From assembly GCF_025362455.1 (NCBI RefSeq), contig NZ_JANYGJ010000044.1, forward strand, positions 1 to 43,749: a DNA stretch of 43,749 bases, written 5' to 3'. The DNA comes from Deinococcus sp. (GTDB lineage Bacteria > Deinococcota > Deinococci > Deinococcales > Deinococcaceae). Of this stretch, positions 33,234 through 43,749 are shown in pieces. Position numbers and translations under genes: made by a program. Numbering within the stretch: the first letter of the stretch is position 1; every line of letters begins with the position of its first letter. A model generated the notes under the pieces. That model was given only the letters and a program-made list of their open reading frames with translations, was not told where the DNA came from and made no database searches.

Positions 33234-34805
33234 ATGATCAAAGTCGAACCCTACCGCCCTCAACCCTTCATCGATTTCAGCCTCCAGGCCAACGTGGACG
33301 CTTACCAGGCCGCACTCGCCAGGGTCCGCGCCGAGTTGCTGGGCAAACATTATCCGCTGATCATCGACGGCGAACGCATCGACACCGCTGAAAAACTGCT
33401 CAGCACCAACCCCTGCGACACCTCCGAGATCGTCGGCAGCACGGCCAGAGCCACCACCGAGCACGCCCAACGCGCCCTCGACGGCGCCTGGACCGCCTGG
33501 GCCACCTGGAAGGCCTGGGACGTGGACGCCCGCGCCCGGATTCTGCTGGGGGCCGCCGCCATTCTCAAGCGTCGGCGCCTGGAAGCCTGCGCCCTGATGA
33601 CCCTGGAAGTCGGCAAGAACTACGCCGAGGCAGACGTGGAGGTGGCCGAAGGCATCGATTTTCTCGAATACTACGCCCGTGAGGCCATGAAGTACGGCGG
33701 CTTCGGCGCGGCGGACACCACCTGGTACGAGGGCGAGGAAAACGGCCTGATGTACCTCTCCTTAGGCGTCGGCGTCAGCATTTCGCCCTGGAACTTTCCC
33801 TGCGCCATCTTCGCCGGAATGCTGGCGGCGCCCATCGTGGCCGGAAACTGCGTCATCGCCAAGCCCGCCGAGGACTCCGGCATGACCGCCGCCTTTGTGG
33901 TGGACATTCTGATCGAGGCCGGACTGCCTGCTGGCGTGCTCCAGTTTCTGCCCGGCGTCGGCGAGGAGGTCGGCGAGTACCTGGTCCAGAGCGCCCGGAC
34001 GCGCTTCATCACCTTTACCGGCTCGCGCAGCGTGGGCCTGCACATCAACGAGGCGGCGGCCAAGGTTCACAAGGGTCAGAAGTGGCTCAAGCGCGTCATC
34101 TTAGAACTCGGCGGCAAGGACGCCCTGATCGTGGACGAAACCGCCGACATTCAGGGCGCCGTGACCGCTGCGCTCCAGGGCGCCTTCGGCTTCAACGGCC
34201 AGAAGTGCAGCGCCATGAGCCGCCTGGTGGTGGTGAACAGCGTGTACGACAGTGTGGTGGACGCCTTCGTCGAGCGGGCGGCGGCGCTCACCGTCGGCAC
34301 GGGCGAGGCCAACGCCAACGTCACCGCCGTCGTCAACGCCGAATCCTTCGACAAGATCAGGGCGTATCAGGAGATCGGCAAGGGCGAAGGCAAGCTGCTG
34401 CTCGGCGGCCAGGCGCCTGGCAAGCACGGCGGCAAGACCGGCCACTACGTCCAGCCCACCATCTTCGGCGACGTGGACCGGCACGCCCGCATCGCCCAGG
34501 AGGAGATTTTCGGGCCGGTCATCACCGTGCTGCGTGCCCGCGACTGGCAGGACGCGCTCGACATCGCCAACTCCACCGAGTACGGCCTGACCGGCGGCGT
34601 GTGCAGCCGTGACCGCGCCCGGCTGGAGCAGGCTAGAAACGAGTTCGAGGTCGGCAACCTGTATTTCAACCGTAAGATCACCGGCGCCATCGTCGGCGTG
34701 CAGCCCTTCGGCGGCTACAACATGTCCGGCACCGACTCCAAGGCGGGCGGCCCGGAGTACCTGGGCAACTTCATGCAGATGAAGGCGGTGACCGAGCGCT
34801 TCTGA
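33234..34805 (+). CDS. pruA: Delta-1-pyrroline-5-carboxylate dehydrogenase
   Basis: This 523-residue NAD-dependent aldehyde dehydrogenase converts P5C/glutamate semialdehyde to glutamate, completing proline breakdown. It has GVGVSISPWNFPCAIFAG, the NAD-binding FTGSRSVG, the general-base glutamate in ELGGKDALIVDETAD (near residue 290) and the nucleophilic Cys in GFNGQKCSAMSR (near 325), then EEIFGPV and PFGGYNMSGTDSKAGG at the end. Length and pattern fit the Bacillus/Thermus RocA-type subgroup. AAGGA precedes the ATG at 33234. It is the last gene of the proline operon; no strong terminator was seen before the next promoter. Confidence 0.95.
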   Translation: MIKVEPYRPQPFIDFSLQANVDAYQAALARVRAELLGKHYPLIIDGERIDTAEKLLSTNPCDTSEIVGSTARATTEHAQRALDGAWTAWATWKAWDVDARARILLGAAAILKRRRLEACALMTLEVGKNYAEADVEVAEGIDFLEYYAREAMKYGGFGAADTTWYEGEENGLMYLSLGVGVSISPWNFPCAIFAGMLAAPIVAGNCVIAKPAEDSGMTAAFVVDILIEAGLPAGVLQFLPGVGEEVGEYLVQSARTRFITFTGSRSVGLHINEAAAKVHKGQKWLKRVILELGGKDALIVDETADIQGAVTAALQGAFGFNGQKCSAMSRLVVVNSVYDSVVDAFVERAAALTVGTGEANANVTAVVNAESFDKIRAYQEIGKGEGKLLLGGQAPGKHGGKTGHYVQPTIFGDVDRHARIAQEEIFGPVITVLRARDWQDALDIANSTEYGLTGGVCSRDRARLEQARNEFEVGNLYFNRKITGAIVGVQPFGGYNMSGTDSKAGGPEYLGNFMQMKAVTERF

Positions 34806-34827
34806 AGCACAGGCTGGGTGCATCCGC

Positions 34828-34833
34828 TATAAT
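34828..34833 (+). promoter_or_regulatory. -10 box before the LURP-one-like gene
   Basis: TATAAT, a consensus -10 box, lies 9 nt before the ATG at 34843. Confidence 0.6.
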
Positions 34834-34842
34834 TTATGATAC

Positions 34843-35442
34843 ATGACACATAAGTATCCGCTCAAGGCCACCTTCCGGTTCATCACCCTCTCGCCGGAAG
34901 TGCAGGTCAAAGACGCCGACGAACGGCTGCTGATGCAGGTCAAGCAAAAACTGCTGACGCTGCGGGAAGACACCACCATCTACGGTGACGAGGCCAAGAC
35001 GCAGCCGCTCTACCGCATGAAGGCCAATCAGATCATCGGCTTCCGGGCGGTGCATACCATCACCCGCATCAAGGACGAAACCGTGGTCGGTGGCCTGCGG
35101 GCTGCCGGGCTACGCAGCATCTGGCGGGCCAGCTACGACATCACCGACGCTTCCGGTAACACGCTGCTGCACATTCAGGAGGGCAATCCCTGGGTCAAGG
35201 TGCTCGACGGCCTGCTCGACGAGATTCCGCTCATCGGGCCGCTGATCGCCATGTTCATCAACCCGTATTACACCGTCCGCACGCCTGGGGGCGCCGACGT
35301 GTTCCGCATCCTGAAAAAGCGCTCCTTCGTGGCCCGGCACTTTCTGCTCGAACGCCTCGGCGACTCACCCGAAGGCGTCAGCGAAGACCTGGCCGCCATC
35401 ACGCTCGTCGAGGTGGCGATGCTGGAGCGCAACCGCCAGTAG
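34843..35442 (+). CDS. LURP-one-related (Tubby-like fold) protein
   Basis: This 199-residue protein fits the LURP-one-related family: KYPLKATFRFITLSPEVQVKDADERLLMQVKQKLLTLREDTTIYGDE, IGFRAVHTITR, and later WRASYDITDASGNTLLHIQEGNPWVKVLDG with a short hydrophobic helix DEIPLIGPLIAMFINPYY. Members have a phospholipid-scramblase/Tubby-like beta barrel with a central helix, and are of unknown function in bacteria. It is expressed from its own near-leaderless TATAAT promoter and is followed by a perfect 13-bp hairpin. No close functional neighbour is evident. Confidence 0.7.
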   Translation: MTHKYPLKATFRFITLSPEVQVKDADERLLMQVKQKLLTLREDTTIYGDEAKTQPLYRMKANQIIGFRAVHTITRIKDETVVGGLRAAGLRSIWRASYDITDASGNTLLHIQEGNPWVKVLDGLLDEIPLIGPLIAMFINPYYTVRTPGGADVFRILKKRSFVARHFLLERLGDSPEGVSEDLAAITLVEVAMLERNRQ

Positions 35443-35456
35443 ACCAGGCGAGCGCA

Positions 35457-35494
35457 GAGGGGGCCAGCCGCTGCTGATGTGGGCTGGCCCCCTC
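35457..35494. terminator. 13-bp hairpin after the LURP-one-like gene
   Basis: GAGGGGGCCAGCC pairs perfectly with GGCTGGCCCCCTC around a 12-nt loop, 14 nt after the stop codon. No T-tract follows, so termination is likely but not certain. Confidence 0.6.
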
Positions 35495-35603
35495 GTGTCT
35501 GGAATTTATAATATATACAGCCGTGGGGATACAGCCGTAGGGCCGGAGTGGTCGCTGTCGTGGCAGCCTCGTCACCGCTTCACTATTTTCGCTCGCGTTG
35601 CGC

Positions 35604-35732
35604 CCAGAGCAGTACTCCGAATTACGCCACGGGGAAAACAGCCTCCCCGCGCCTCCATTCTGCGTCCTGCTCAGTTAAAACTACTCGCTCCGCTCGGTCA
35701 TAAAAAGACCCTTTTTATGACATCTGCTCTAG
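35604..35732 (+). repeat. 129-bp MITE-like element, copy 3
   Basis: Same sequence as copy 1 except for CCAG in place of CTAG at the left end (loss of the left TA) and CAGTTAAAA for CAGTCAAAA. The right end is CTGCTCTAG. It lies between the LURP-one-like gene and the methyltransferase gene. Confidence 0.85.
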
Positions 35733-35755
35733 GCTGTTGCGTCCAGACTGCCGCC

Positions 35756-35863
35756 GTGACCATTTTGCGCCTGCTGTCGCTCACGTCCGTCGTGTTGATG
35801 CCGACGTTGACGCCTGCCGTGCCTGCCGAAGAAACCGATCACCGGACGCTGAGCCGGGCATAG
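35756..35863 (+). CDS. Possible 35-residue exported peptide or gene remnant
   Basis: From a GTG at 35756 the frame reads TILRLLSLTSVVLMPTLTPAVPA followed by a short polar tail and a stop at 35863. It looks like a signal peptide with almost no mature part. There is no ribosome site, and the -10 box of the next gene overlaps its end. It may be the remains of an exported-protein gene, or chance. Confidence 0.2.
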   Translation: MTILRLLSLTSVVLMPTLTPAVPAEETDHRTLSRA

Positions 35864-35866
35864 ACT
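35861..35866 (+). promoter_or_regulatory. -10 box of leaderless methyltransferase gene
   Basis: TAGACT lies 6 nt before the ATG at 35873. Confidence 0.6.
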
Positions 35867-35872
35867 CTTTGC

Positions 35873-36736
35873 ATGACTGAGCGTGTAACAGCCCTCCGGA
35901 ACGCCCTGATCGACGGTCTGGTCAGCCGCCAGGTCATCCGCTCGCCTGCGGTGGAAGCGGCCATGCGGGCCGTGCCGCGCCACCATTTCGCGCCCTGGCT
36001 CTCGCTCGAAGACGCTTATTTCGATGACTCGTTCCTGCTGCCGGAGGCCACCGCGCAGGCGCCCGCGACCATCTCCCAGCCGACGGCGGTGGCGGCCATG
36101 CTGGAGGCGTTTGACCTCCACCCCGGTCTGCGCGTGCTGGAAATCGGCGCCGGAAGCGGCTACAACGCGGCGCTGATGGCCGAGCTGGTCGGGCCAACTG
36201 GCAGCGTCGTGACCGTCGATCTGGAGGCGTCCATCGTGGAGGCGGCCCGGCCCCGGCTGGCGCACTATGCCAACGTGCAGGTCATTCACGGTGACGGCGC
36301 CGACGGCTGGGCGCCCGGTGCGCCTTACGACCGGATCGTCGCCACCGTCGGCGCCTGGGATGTGCCGCCCGCCTGGGCCGAACAGCTCGCGCCGGAGGGC
36401 AAACTGGTCTTCCCGCTGCACCTGGGCGGCGAATCCGAGGAGCACGTGCTGATCTCGCTGCGAAAGGATGGCCCGATCCTCGTCGGTGCTGGACTGCTCG
36501 CGCTGGGGATGGTGTTGATGCGCGGCGCGTCTTCGGCTGCGGGTCACGCGGGCGCCGCGCCCGCCCAGGACGGTGAACGCTGGTCGGGCGCCCCCGCTGA
36601 CGAACTGATCGTCACAGTTTATCCACACGGCACGCCGCACGACCTGGCGCCGGACGAGAAGCTGATCGACAAGCCCTCGGCCCGGATCGTGCTGCGCCAC
36701 CGCTACGCGACGTCGCGGTTCACGCTTGGGAAGTAG
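35873..36736 (+). CDS. PCMT-family (protein-L-isoaspartate O-methyltransferase-like) methyltransferase
   Basis: This 287-residue enzyme has PRHHFAPW, the family-typical ATISQPTAVAAML, the SAM-binding motif I LEIGAGSGYNAAL near residue 85, VDLEASIVEAA and YDRIVATVGAWDVPPAWAEQLAPEGKLVFPL. This is the core that repairs isoaspartyl residues in aged proteins. The protein is longer than standard Pcm (about 210 residues), with a C-terminal extension of about 80 residues, and the region after motif I diverges, so the substrate may differ. The stop codon directly abuts the stop of the convergent hydrolase gene with no gap. Confidence 0.82.
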   Translation: MTERVTALRNALIDGLVSRQVIRSPAVEAAMRAVPRHHFAPWLSLEDAYFDDSFLLPEATAQAPATISQPTAVAAMLEAFDLHPGLRVLEIGAGSGYNAALMAELVGPTGSVVTVDLEASIVEAARPRLAHYANVQVIHGDGADGWAPGAPYDRIVATVGAWDVPPAWAEQLAPEGKLVFPLHLGGESEEHVLISLRKDGPILVGAGLLALGMVLMRGASSAAGHAGAAPAQDGERWSGAPADELIVTVYPHGTPHDLAPDEKLIDKPSARIVLRHRYATSRFTLGK

Positions 36737-37591
36737 TCAAGCCTGCTCTCCCAGCCACTCTCGCGTCGCCTTAACCGCGCCTTGATGGAAGTCGCGGTAG
36801 AAACCTGGCACGGCGTCCGGTGTAGTGCCCAGCCAGGTCAACGCCGCCTCGTAGCTCAGTTCCGGCGCGTCGGCAAGGCCAGCACTGACCAGTTCCGCCA
36901 GCCGGTCCAGATACGCCAGATTCCGCGCCATCAGATCCGGCGACGATGTTCCGCCGTGACACGGCAGCACGAAGGCCGGGTCCAGCGCCGTCATCCGCTC
37001 CAGTGAGGCCCGCAGCGCGTCCAGATCCGAATACGTGCCGATGCACGGCCAGGGGTACTCCGCCGCGTCACCGGCCAGCAGCGTCCGTACTTCGGGTATC
37101 CACACCGAGACGTGACCCTGCCGGTGCCCCGGCGTGGGGAAGAGGTGCAGGCTCAGGTCGCCTCCGTCCAGCGTGAGCGTATCGGGGAAGGTCAGGTGCG
37201 GCGGTGTCAGCTTTACCGCCTCGAAGCGGGTGTCCTGCGCCTGTTGTGAAGCCAGCACGGCGCGGGCCTCCTCCGAGTGCAGCCGGGCGGCAGTGGCCTC
37301 GCTGGCGACGATCAAACCGCGCAGGTCGCCACGTTCAAACACCTGATTCCCGTACACATGGTCCCAGTCGGCGTGGGTGTTGATGACGACGACCTGCCGC
37401 GCTCCTGCGTCCACGCTCGTCAGCTCGATTACCTGCCGCATCAGCTCCGGCGTGGACATGCTGTCGAGGTAGATGAGCATTCGCTCGGTCACGACCACGA
37501 AGGTATCGACCTCCTCGCCCGCCCGGAAGCAGCGGATGCGGGGGTCGAGGCCAGGGTGGTAAAACTCCTGTACGGTCATCGGCGAGGACAT
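36737..37591 (-). CDS. Metallo-beta-lactamase-fold hydrolase
   Basis: This 284-residue protein has the MBL metal motif INTHADWDHVYG (HxDxDH-type, near residue 87), then TPGHRQGHVSVWIP, LAGDAAEYPWP and LPCHGG, which supply the other metal ligands. It belongs to the broad glyoxalase II-like hydrolase group; the substrate is unknown. Of three in-frame starts, 37591 (MSSPMTVQE) is preferred since GACACT lies 6 nt upstream, but a start at 37579 is possible. It follows rpoD on the same strand after a terminator, and converges with the methyltransferase gene. Confidence 0.83.
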   Translation of the reverse strand: MSSPMTVQEFYHPGLDPRIRCFRAGEEVDTFVVVTERMLIYLDSMSTPELMRQVIELTSVDAGARQVVVINTHADWDHVYGNQVFERGDLRGLIVASEATAARLHSEEARAVLASQQAQDTRFEAVKLTPPHLTFPDTLTLDGGDLSLHLFPTPGHRQGHVSVWIPEVRTLLAGDAAEYPWPCIGTYSDLDALRASLERMTALDPAFVLPCHGGTSSPDLMARNLAYLDRLAELVSAGLADAPELSYEAALTWLGTTPDAVPGFYRDFHQGAVKATREWLGEQA

Positions 37592-37610
37592 GCGCCCAGT
37601 GTCCCACAAC

Positions 37611-37641
37611 ACAAGAAGGGAGAGCCGCATTTGGCCCTCCC
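37611..37641 (-). terminator. Terminator after rpoD
   Basis: On the minus strand GGGAGGGCC pairs with GGCTCTCCC (one G-U) around a 6-nt loop, followed by TTCTTGT. It lies between the rpoD stop and the hydrolase start. Confidence 0.6.
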
Positions 37642-37673
37642 CTCCGTCCTGGCTGACTTCGGTCCAGCTCTAC

Positions 37674-39581
<1,908 letters not shown>

Positions 39582-39958
39582 GCTTGCTCCAGTGGGCCAC
39601 CACAGACACAGGCCAGGGCGAGGCGTGCGGCGGCGGTATGAATGCGGCGGTATGAATGCGGCGGTGTGGATTCAGATGGATGTGAACTCAGAAGGAAAAT
39701 CAGGAGGGGGAAAACTCAGCGGAGGAAAAAACGCTTGGCGCGTGGTTCACGTAACGGGTTAATCTAGCAGATGGGCGGCGCGGTGCGGCTCCGGGGCTCA
39801 CGTTTTCACGTTTTGCAGGGCCAACTCACGTCGATTTATCTTCCCCTGGCAACATTGAAGAAAACGTCGTCCTGGCGCGGCTTGTACTCCCTCATTCTCG
39901 CGGCCCTGGCTACAGCACAAAACGGCATCCTCGTCATCTTCCAGCTCCCTGTGCGTGC
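39582..39958. other. Gene-free stretch upstream of rpoD
   Basis: This should hold the rpoD promoter and leader; no strong sigma-70 pair is obvious. It contains a 14-bp tandem repeat, GCGGCGGTATGAAT, three times (39630-39671, third copy diverged). Nothing else is recognised. Confidence 0.5.
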
Positions 39959-40087
39959 CTAGAGCAGATGTCATAAAAAGACCCTTTTTATGACCGAGCG
40001 GAGCGAGTAGTGTTGACTGAGCAAGGCGCAGAATGGAGGCGCGGGGAGGCTGTTTTCCCCGTGGCGTAATTCGGAGTACTGCTCTAA
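39959..40087 (-). repeat. 129-bp MITE-like element, copy 4 (inverted orientation)
   Basis: Full-length copy in reverse orientation with TA at both outer edges (CTA..TAA). Compared with copies 1-3 in the same reading direction, the 3-nt hairpin loop is GGT instead of ACC, which is what an inversion of the hairpin would produce. It shares TGCGCCTTG with copy 2. The end lies 30 bp before the miaA -10 box. Confidence 0.85.
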
Positions 40088-40117
40088 GCCCTCCATCATC
40101 CCCGGCACTGCATCCTC

Positions 40118-40123
40118 TACACT
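40118..40123 (+). promoter_or_regulatory. -10 box before miaA
   Basis: TACACT lies 8 nt before the ATG at 40132. The corresponding -35 region (around 40095) lies just outside the right end of MITE copy 4. Confidence 0.55.
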
Positions 40124-40131
40124 GCGCTCCC

Positions 40132-41043
40132 ATGCCCCGCCCCCTGCCGATCCTCACCGCGCCCACCGCTGCTGGCAAGACCGCCCTGGCGCTGGAACTG
40201 GCCGGGGCCTTCCCGCTGGAGATCGTCTGCGCCGACGCCTTCACGGTCTACCGGGGCCTGGACATCGGCACCGCCAAACCCACGCCCGCCGAACGCCAGC
40301 ACACTCCCCATCACCTGCTCGACGTGGCCGACGTGCGCGAGAACTTTACGGTGGCCCGCTGGCTCCGGCTGGCCGAGGCCGCCATCGCCGGGGTTGTGGA
40401 GCGTGGCCGCCTGCCGCTGATCGTGGGCGGCACCGGCTTTTACCTCTCGGCCCTGGTGCGCGGCCTGCCGCTGACCCCGCCCGGCGACCCGGCTGTGCGC
40501 TCACAGACCGAAACCGAGCTGCATGAACGCGGTCTGGACGCCTTGCTGGCCGATATCGCCGCCCTCGACCCCGCCGAGGCGCGGCGCATGGAGCGCAATC
40601 CGCGCCGGGTCGTGCGGGCTCTGGAAATCTACCGCATCAGCGGGCGGTTTCCGGGGTCGTTCGGCTACAGCGCTCCGGCGCAGCGCTACCGGGTATTTGC
40701 CTTCAACTCGCCTGACCAGGACGCCCGCATTGCCCGGCGGGTAAAGACCATGCTGCGCACCGGCTGGCCGCAGGAGGCCGAGTGGCTGGCTGCTCAGGTG
40801 CCGCCCGGCGCCCAGCCGCGCCCGACGGTCTGGCAGGCGCTGGGCTACCCGCAGGCGCTGGCCCTCTGGCGCGGCGAGGTGAGTTTCGGGGACGCGCAGG
40901 AGCAGATTTTCCGCGCCACCCGCCAGTACGCCCGCCGTCAGCTCACCTGGGCCAGAACCCAACTGGGCGCCGAGATTCGTGACCGTGGCGAGGTCGAGAA
41001 GCTGCTGCGAGCCTTCCTGTCATCCGAAGATCAGTTGGAATGA
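40132..41043 (+). CDS. miaA: tRNA dimethylallyltransferase
   Basis: This 303-residue enzyme adds dimethylallyl to A37 of tRNAs that read UNN codons, using DMAPP from the MEP pathway (dxr lies in this window). It has the P-loop APTAAGKTALALEL at the start, the substrate motif ADAFTVYRGLDIGTAKP, HHLLDVADV, GGTGFYLSALVRGL, and the C-terminal ATRQYARRQLTWAR. The start at 40132 (MPRPLPIL) is fixed by TACACT 8 nt upstream; the longer frame from 40033 is read from MITE copy 4 and is rejected. Confidence 0.95.
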   Translation: MPRPLPILTAPTAAGKTALALELAGAFPLEIVCADAFTVYRGLDIGTAKPTPAERQHTPHHLLDVADVRENFTVARWLRLAEAAIAGVVERGRLPLIVGGTGFYLSALVRGLPLTPPGDPAVRSQTETELHERGLDALLADIAALDPAEARRMERNPRRVVRALEIYRISGRFPGSFGYSAPAQRYRVFAFNSPDQDARIARRVKTMLRTGWPQEAEWLAAQVPPGAQPRPTVWQALGYPQALALWRGEVSFGDAQEQIFRATRQYARRQLTWARTQLGAEIRDRGEVEKLLRAFLSSEDQLE

Positions 41044-41144
41044 ACGGAAGGTCGCCCCAGCCCCACACCCGGATCAAGCGTTCCTCAAGCGCCTGAGCGC
41101 TCTCCCAGGCGGACCAGGCGCCATTTCCAGTCTGGGCAGCGCTT

Positions 41145-41150
41145 TACACT
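41145..41150 (+). promoter_or_regulatory. -10 box of leaderless MFS gene
   Basis: TACACT lies 6 nt before the ATG at 41157. Confidence 0.6.
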
Positions 41151-41156
41151 CGCGCC

Positions 41157-42464
<1,308 letters not shown>

Positions 42465-42507
42465 GCGTGCCCAGCTTCTGTTTCGCCCTGGCCCCCTTCT
42501 CACCGCC

Positions 42508-42513
42508 TATCCT
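42508..42513 (+). promoter_or_regulatory. -10 box of leaderless SDR gene
   Basis: TATCCT lies 6 nt before a GTG start at 42520. Confidence 0.5.
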
Positions 42514-42519
42514 GAAGCC

Positions 42520-43287
42520 GTGACCACCTCCACTCCCCGCGTGACCGTCATCACCGGCTCGGCCCAGGGCATCGGGCGCCGCACCGCCGAGCTGTGCGCC
42601 CTGCGCGGCGACGCCCTGGCGCTGCTCGATCTGCGATCCTCGCCCATTCCAAACGGGGCCGACGCCCTGATGTTGACCGGCGACCTCAGCGACGAGGGGG
42701 TGGTCCTGGCGCACAAGGCGGCCATTCTGGAGCGCTGGGGCCGGGTGGACGCGCTGGTCAACAACGCCGGGATCAGTTTTATTACGCCCGCCGAACTGAC
42801 CACCGCCGCCGCGTTCCGGCGCGTGCTGGACGTGAATCTGACCGCGCCGTTCCTGCTGTGCCGCGAGCTGGGCCAGGTGATGCTCACTCAGCGCCGGGGC
42901 GCGGTCGTCAATATCTCCAGCGTGGCCGGGTTGCTGGCCGTCTCGGACCGGGCCGCCTACAACGCCAGCAAGCACGGCCTGATCGGCCTGACCCGCACCC
43001 TGGCCGCCGAGTGGGGCGCACGCGGCGTCCGCGTCAACGCCGTCTGCCCCGGCTGGGTCAAGACCGAGATGGACGCGGCGGACATGGGTTCGGGCGCCTA
43101 CACCGACGCCGACATCGAGGGCCGCGTGCCGATGGGCCGCTTCGCCACCCCGGATGACATCGCCCGCGCCGTGCTGTACCTCACCGACGAGGCCGCCAGC
43201 CCCTTTGTCAACGGCGTCACCCTCAGCGTGGACGGCGGCTGGGCCTCTGACGCGAGCTGGGAGAGCCTGAGAGTGAGCAAGCGCTGA
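42520..43287 (+). CDS. Short-chain dehydrogenase/reductase
   Basis: This 255-residue oxidoreductase has the Rossmann motif TGSAQGIGRR near residue 9, NNAG near 78, the catalytic Ser in NISSVAG, YNASKHG with the catalytic Tyr and Lys, and VCPGWVKTEM after it, the classical SDR layout. The C-terminal part NGVTLSVDGGW is typical of 3-ketoacyl reductase-like members. Cofactor and substrate are unknown. The GTG at 42520 is chosen because TATCCT lies 6 nt upstream and the first beta strand follows directly; the frame extending to 42430 overlaps the MFS gene and is unlikely. Confidence 0.9.
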   Translation: MTTSTPRVTVITGSAQGIGRRTAELCALRGDALALLDLRSSPIPNGADALMLTGDLSDEGVVLAHKAAILERWGRVDALVNNAGISFITPAELTTAAAFRRVLDVNLTAPFLLCRELGQVMLTQRRGAVVNISSVAGLLAVSDRAAYNASKHGLIGLTRTLAAEWGARGVRVNAVCPGWVKTEMDAADMGSGAYTDADIEGRVPMGRFATPDDIARAVLYLTDEAASPFVNGVTLSVDGGWASDASWESLRVSKR

Positions 43288-43324
43288 GCGTTACCTGACT
43301 GTCCTGCTCAGCGCCAGCCGGAAG
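43281..43324. terminator. Hairpin shared by the ends of two convergent genes
   Basis: GCGCTGAGC (43281-43289) pairs with GCTCAGCGC (43316-43324). The left arm covers the SDR stop codon and the right arm lies in the end of the minus-strand gene. No T-tract is present; a bidirectional terminator is possible. Confidence 0.4.
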
Positions 43325-43749
43325 CCCGCCAATCGTCCCAGCCCCAGCGCCGGATACCCGACTTCCCGCGCCGCCTCGTCGCCGTAGAGGGCCGCGAAGC
43401 AACTCGGCCAGTGTGCAGAGTCCAGAACCGGTGCCAGAATGCTCCGGGTGTAGTCCAGTTCGTCCGGGTCCAGCACCAGCGGCTCACCGCCGAACAGGCC
43501 GCCGCCCGCGCCCAGCGCCGCGCCTTCCTGCGCCAGCATTTGGTTCAGAGTTCGGGGCAATCCGAATTCGAGTTGCCAGGCGGCTCTTCTCACCGCGCTT
43601 TTAAGTTCGGAGCGGAGATAGTCCGGCGTCGGCTCGGTGTGCGTCCAGAGCTGCACCGTGACCCATTTGCCGCTGCTTATCTGCGGCACCTTCTCGCCCT
43701 CGAAACGCCAGCTCGCGTCGCTGAGCCAGCGCTGCGTCCAGCCGTTGCC
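43291..43749 (-). CDS. Unknown protein, 5' end beyond the window
   Basis: The frame is open from the right edge of the window to a stop at 43291 (153 codons visible). It includes WTQRWLSDASWRFEGEKVPQISSGKWVTVQLWTHTEPTPDYLRSELKSAVRRAAWQLEFGLPRTLNQML. No signature that I know is visible; it is a soluble-looking alpha/beta sequence with many Trp. An internal GTG at 43689 could serve as a start, but codons upstream remain open and coding-like, so the gene most likely begins outside the window. Confidence 0.65.
   Translation of the reverse strand, partial: GNGWTQRWLSDASWRFEGEKVPQISSGKWVTVQLWTHTEPTPDYLRSELKSAVRRAAWQLEFGLPRTLNQMLAQEGAALGAGGGLFGGEPLVLDPDELDYTRSILAPVLDSAHWPSCFAALYGDEAAREVGYPALGLGRLAGFRLALSRTVR

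Overview
The window reads as chromosomal DNA of a Deinococcus species (phylum Deinococcota). Evidence: high GC throughout; a primary sigma factor with a long Ala/Lys/Pro-rich N-terminal extension; separate (not fused) proline dehydrogenase and P5C dehydrogenase; a SecA without the C-terminal zinc tail; and, most tellingly, about twenty genes whose TANNNT-type -10 box lies only 6-9 nt before the start codon, the arrangement of the leaderless mRNAs known from Deinococcus. No tRNA, rRNA, CRISPR array, prophage or transposase gene was seen. The species cannot be named from the sequence alone.

Layout. 1-4.9 kb: polA (DNA polymerase I), a coiled-coil zinc-ribbon protein and nth (endonuclease III). 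4.9-9.1 kb: uppP, a secreted RNase Sa/barnase-like lipoprotein with its barstar-type inhibitor, a VOC-fold protein, tsaD, and two small genes (KTSC protein and an unknown). 9.1-15.6 kb: secA, a lone UgpC/MsiK-type sugar ABC ATPase, and a polar amino-acid ABC binding protein plus permease with no ATPase. 15.6-18 kb: a gene-free stretch with a 22-bp hairpin and a cobalamin-riboswitch-like core, a P-loop kinase divergent from a TSUP exporter, and msrA. 18.2-20.9 kb: a four-gene translationally coupled envelope cassette (membrane coiled-coil protein, 53-aa membrane peptide, TAXI binding protein, secreted Cys-containing protein), followed by a multi-cluster ferredoxin. 22.6-27.1 kb (minus strand): glycerol-3-phosphate/glycerophosphodiester uptake and hydrolysis (ugpQ, ugpB, ugpA, ugpE), split by a repeat; its probable ATPase lies about 9 kb away. 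27.4-29.7 kb: dxr and a site-2 protease. 30.3-34.8 kb: a small Cys-pair protein and a proline-to-glutamate operon led by a GntR/FCD regulator with a perfect palindromic operator over its own -10 box. 34.8-43.7 kb: LURP-one-like protein, PCMT-family methyltransferase, MBL-fold hydrolase, rpoD, miaA, an MFS exporter, an SDR and a partial unknown gene at the right edge.

Two families of intergenic repeats punctuate the region. One is a 129-bp MITE-like element (four copies, 9-bp terminal inverted repeats, probable TA target duplication, an internal hairpin whose loop is flipped in one copy). The other is a longer mosaic repeat (five copies, one cut by the window edge) with an internal module that is inverted between two copies and with G-rich tracts beside it. 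Short tandem duplications (14-30 bp, 2-3 copies) recur at gene ends and in low-complexity linkers.

For novelty, the best candidates are the envelope cassette at 18.2-20.9 kb, the MITE family with its loop inversion and open reading frame, the orphan riboswitch-like element at 15.9 kb, and the unusual ferredoxin. All functional statements are inferred from motifs and context; no database search could be run.
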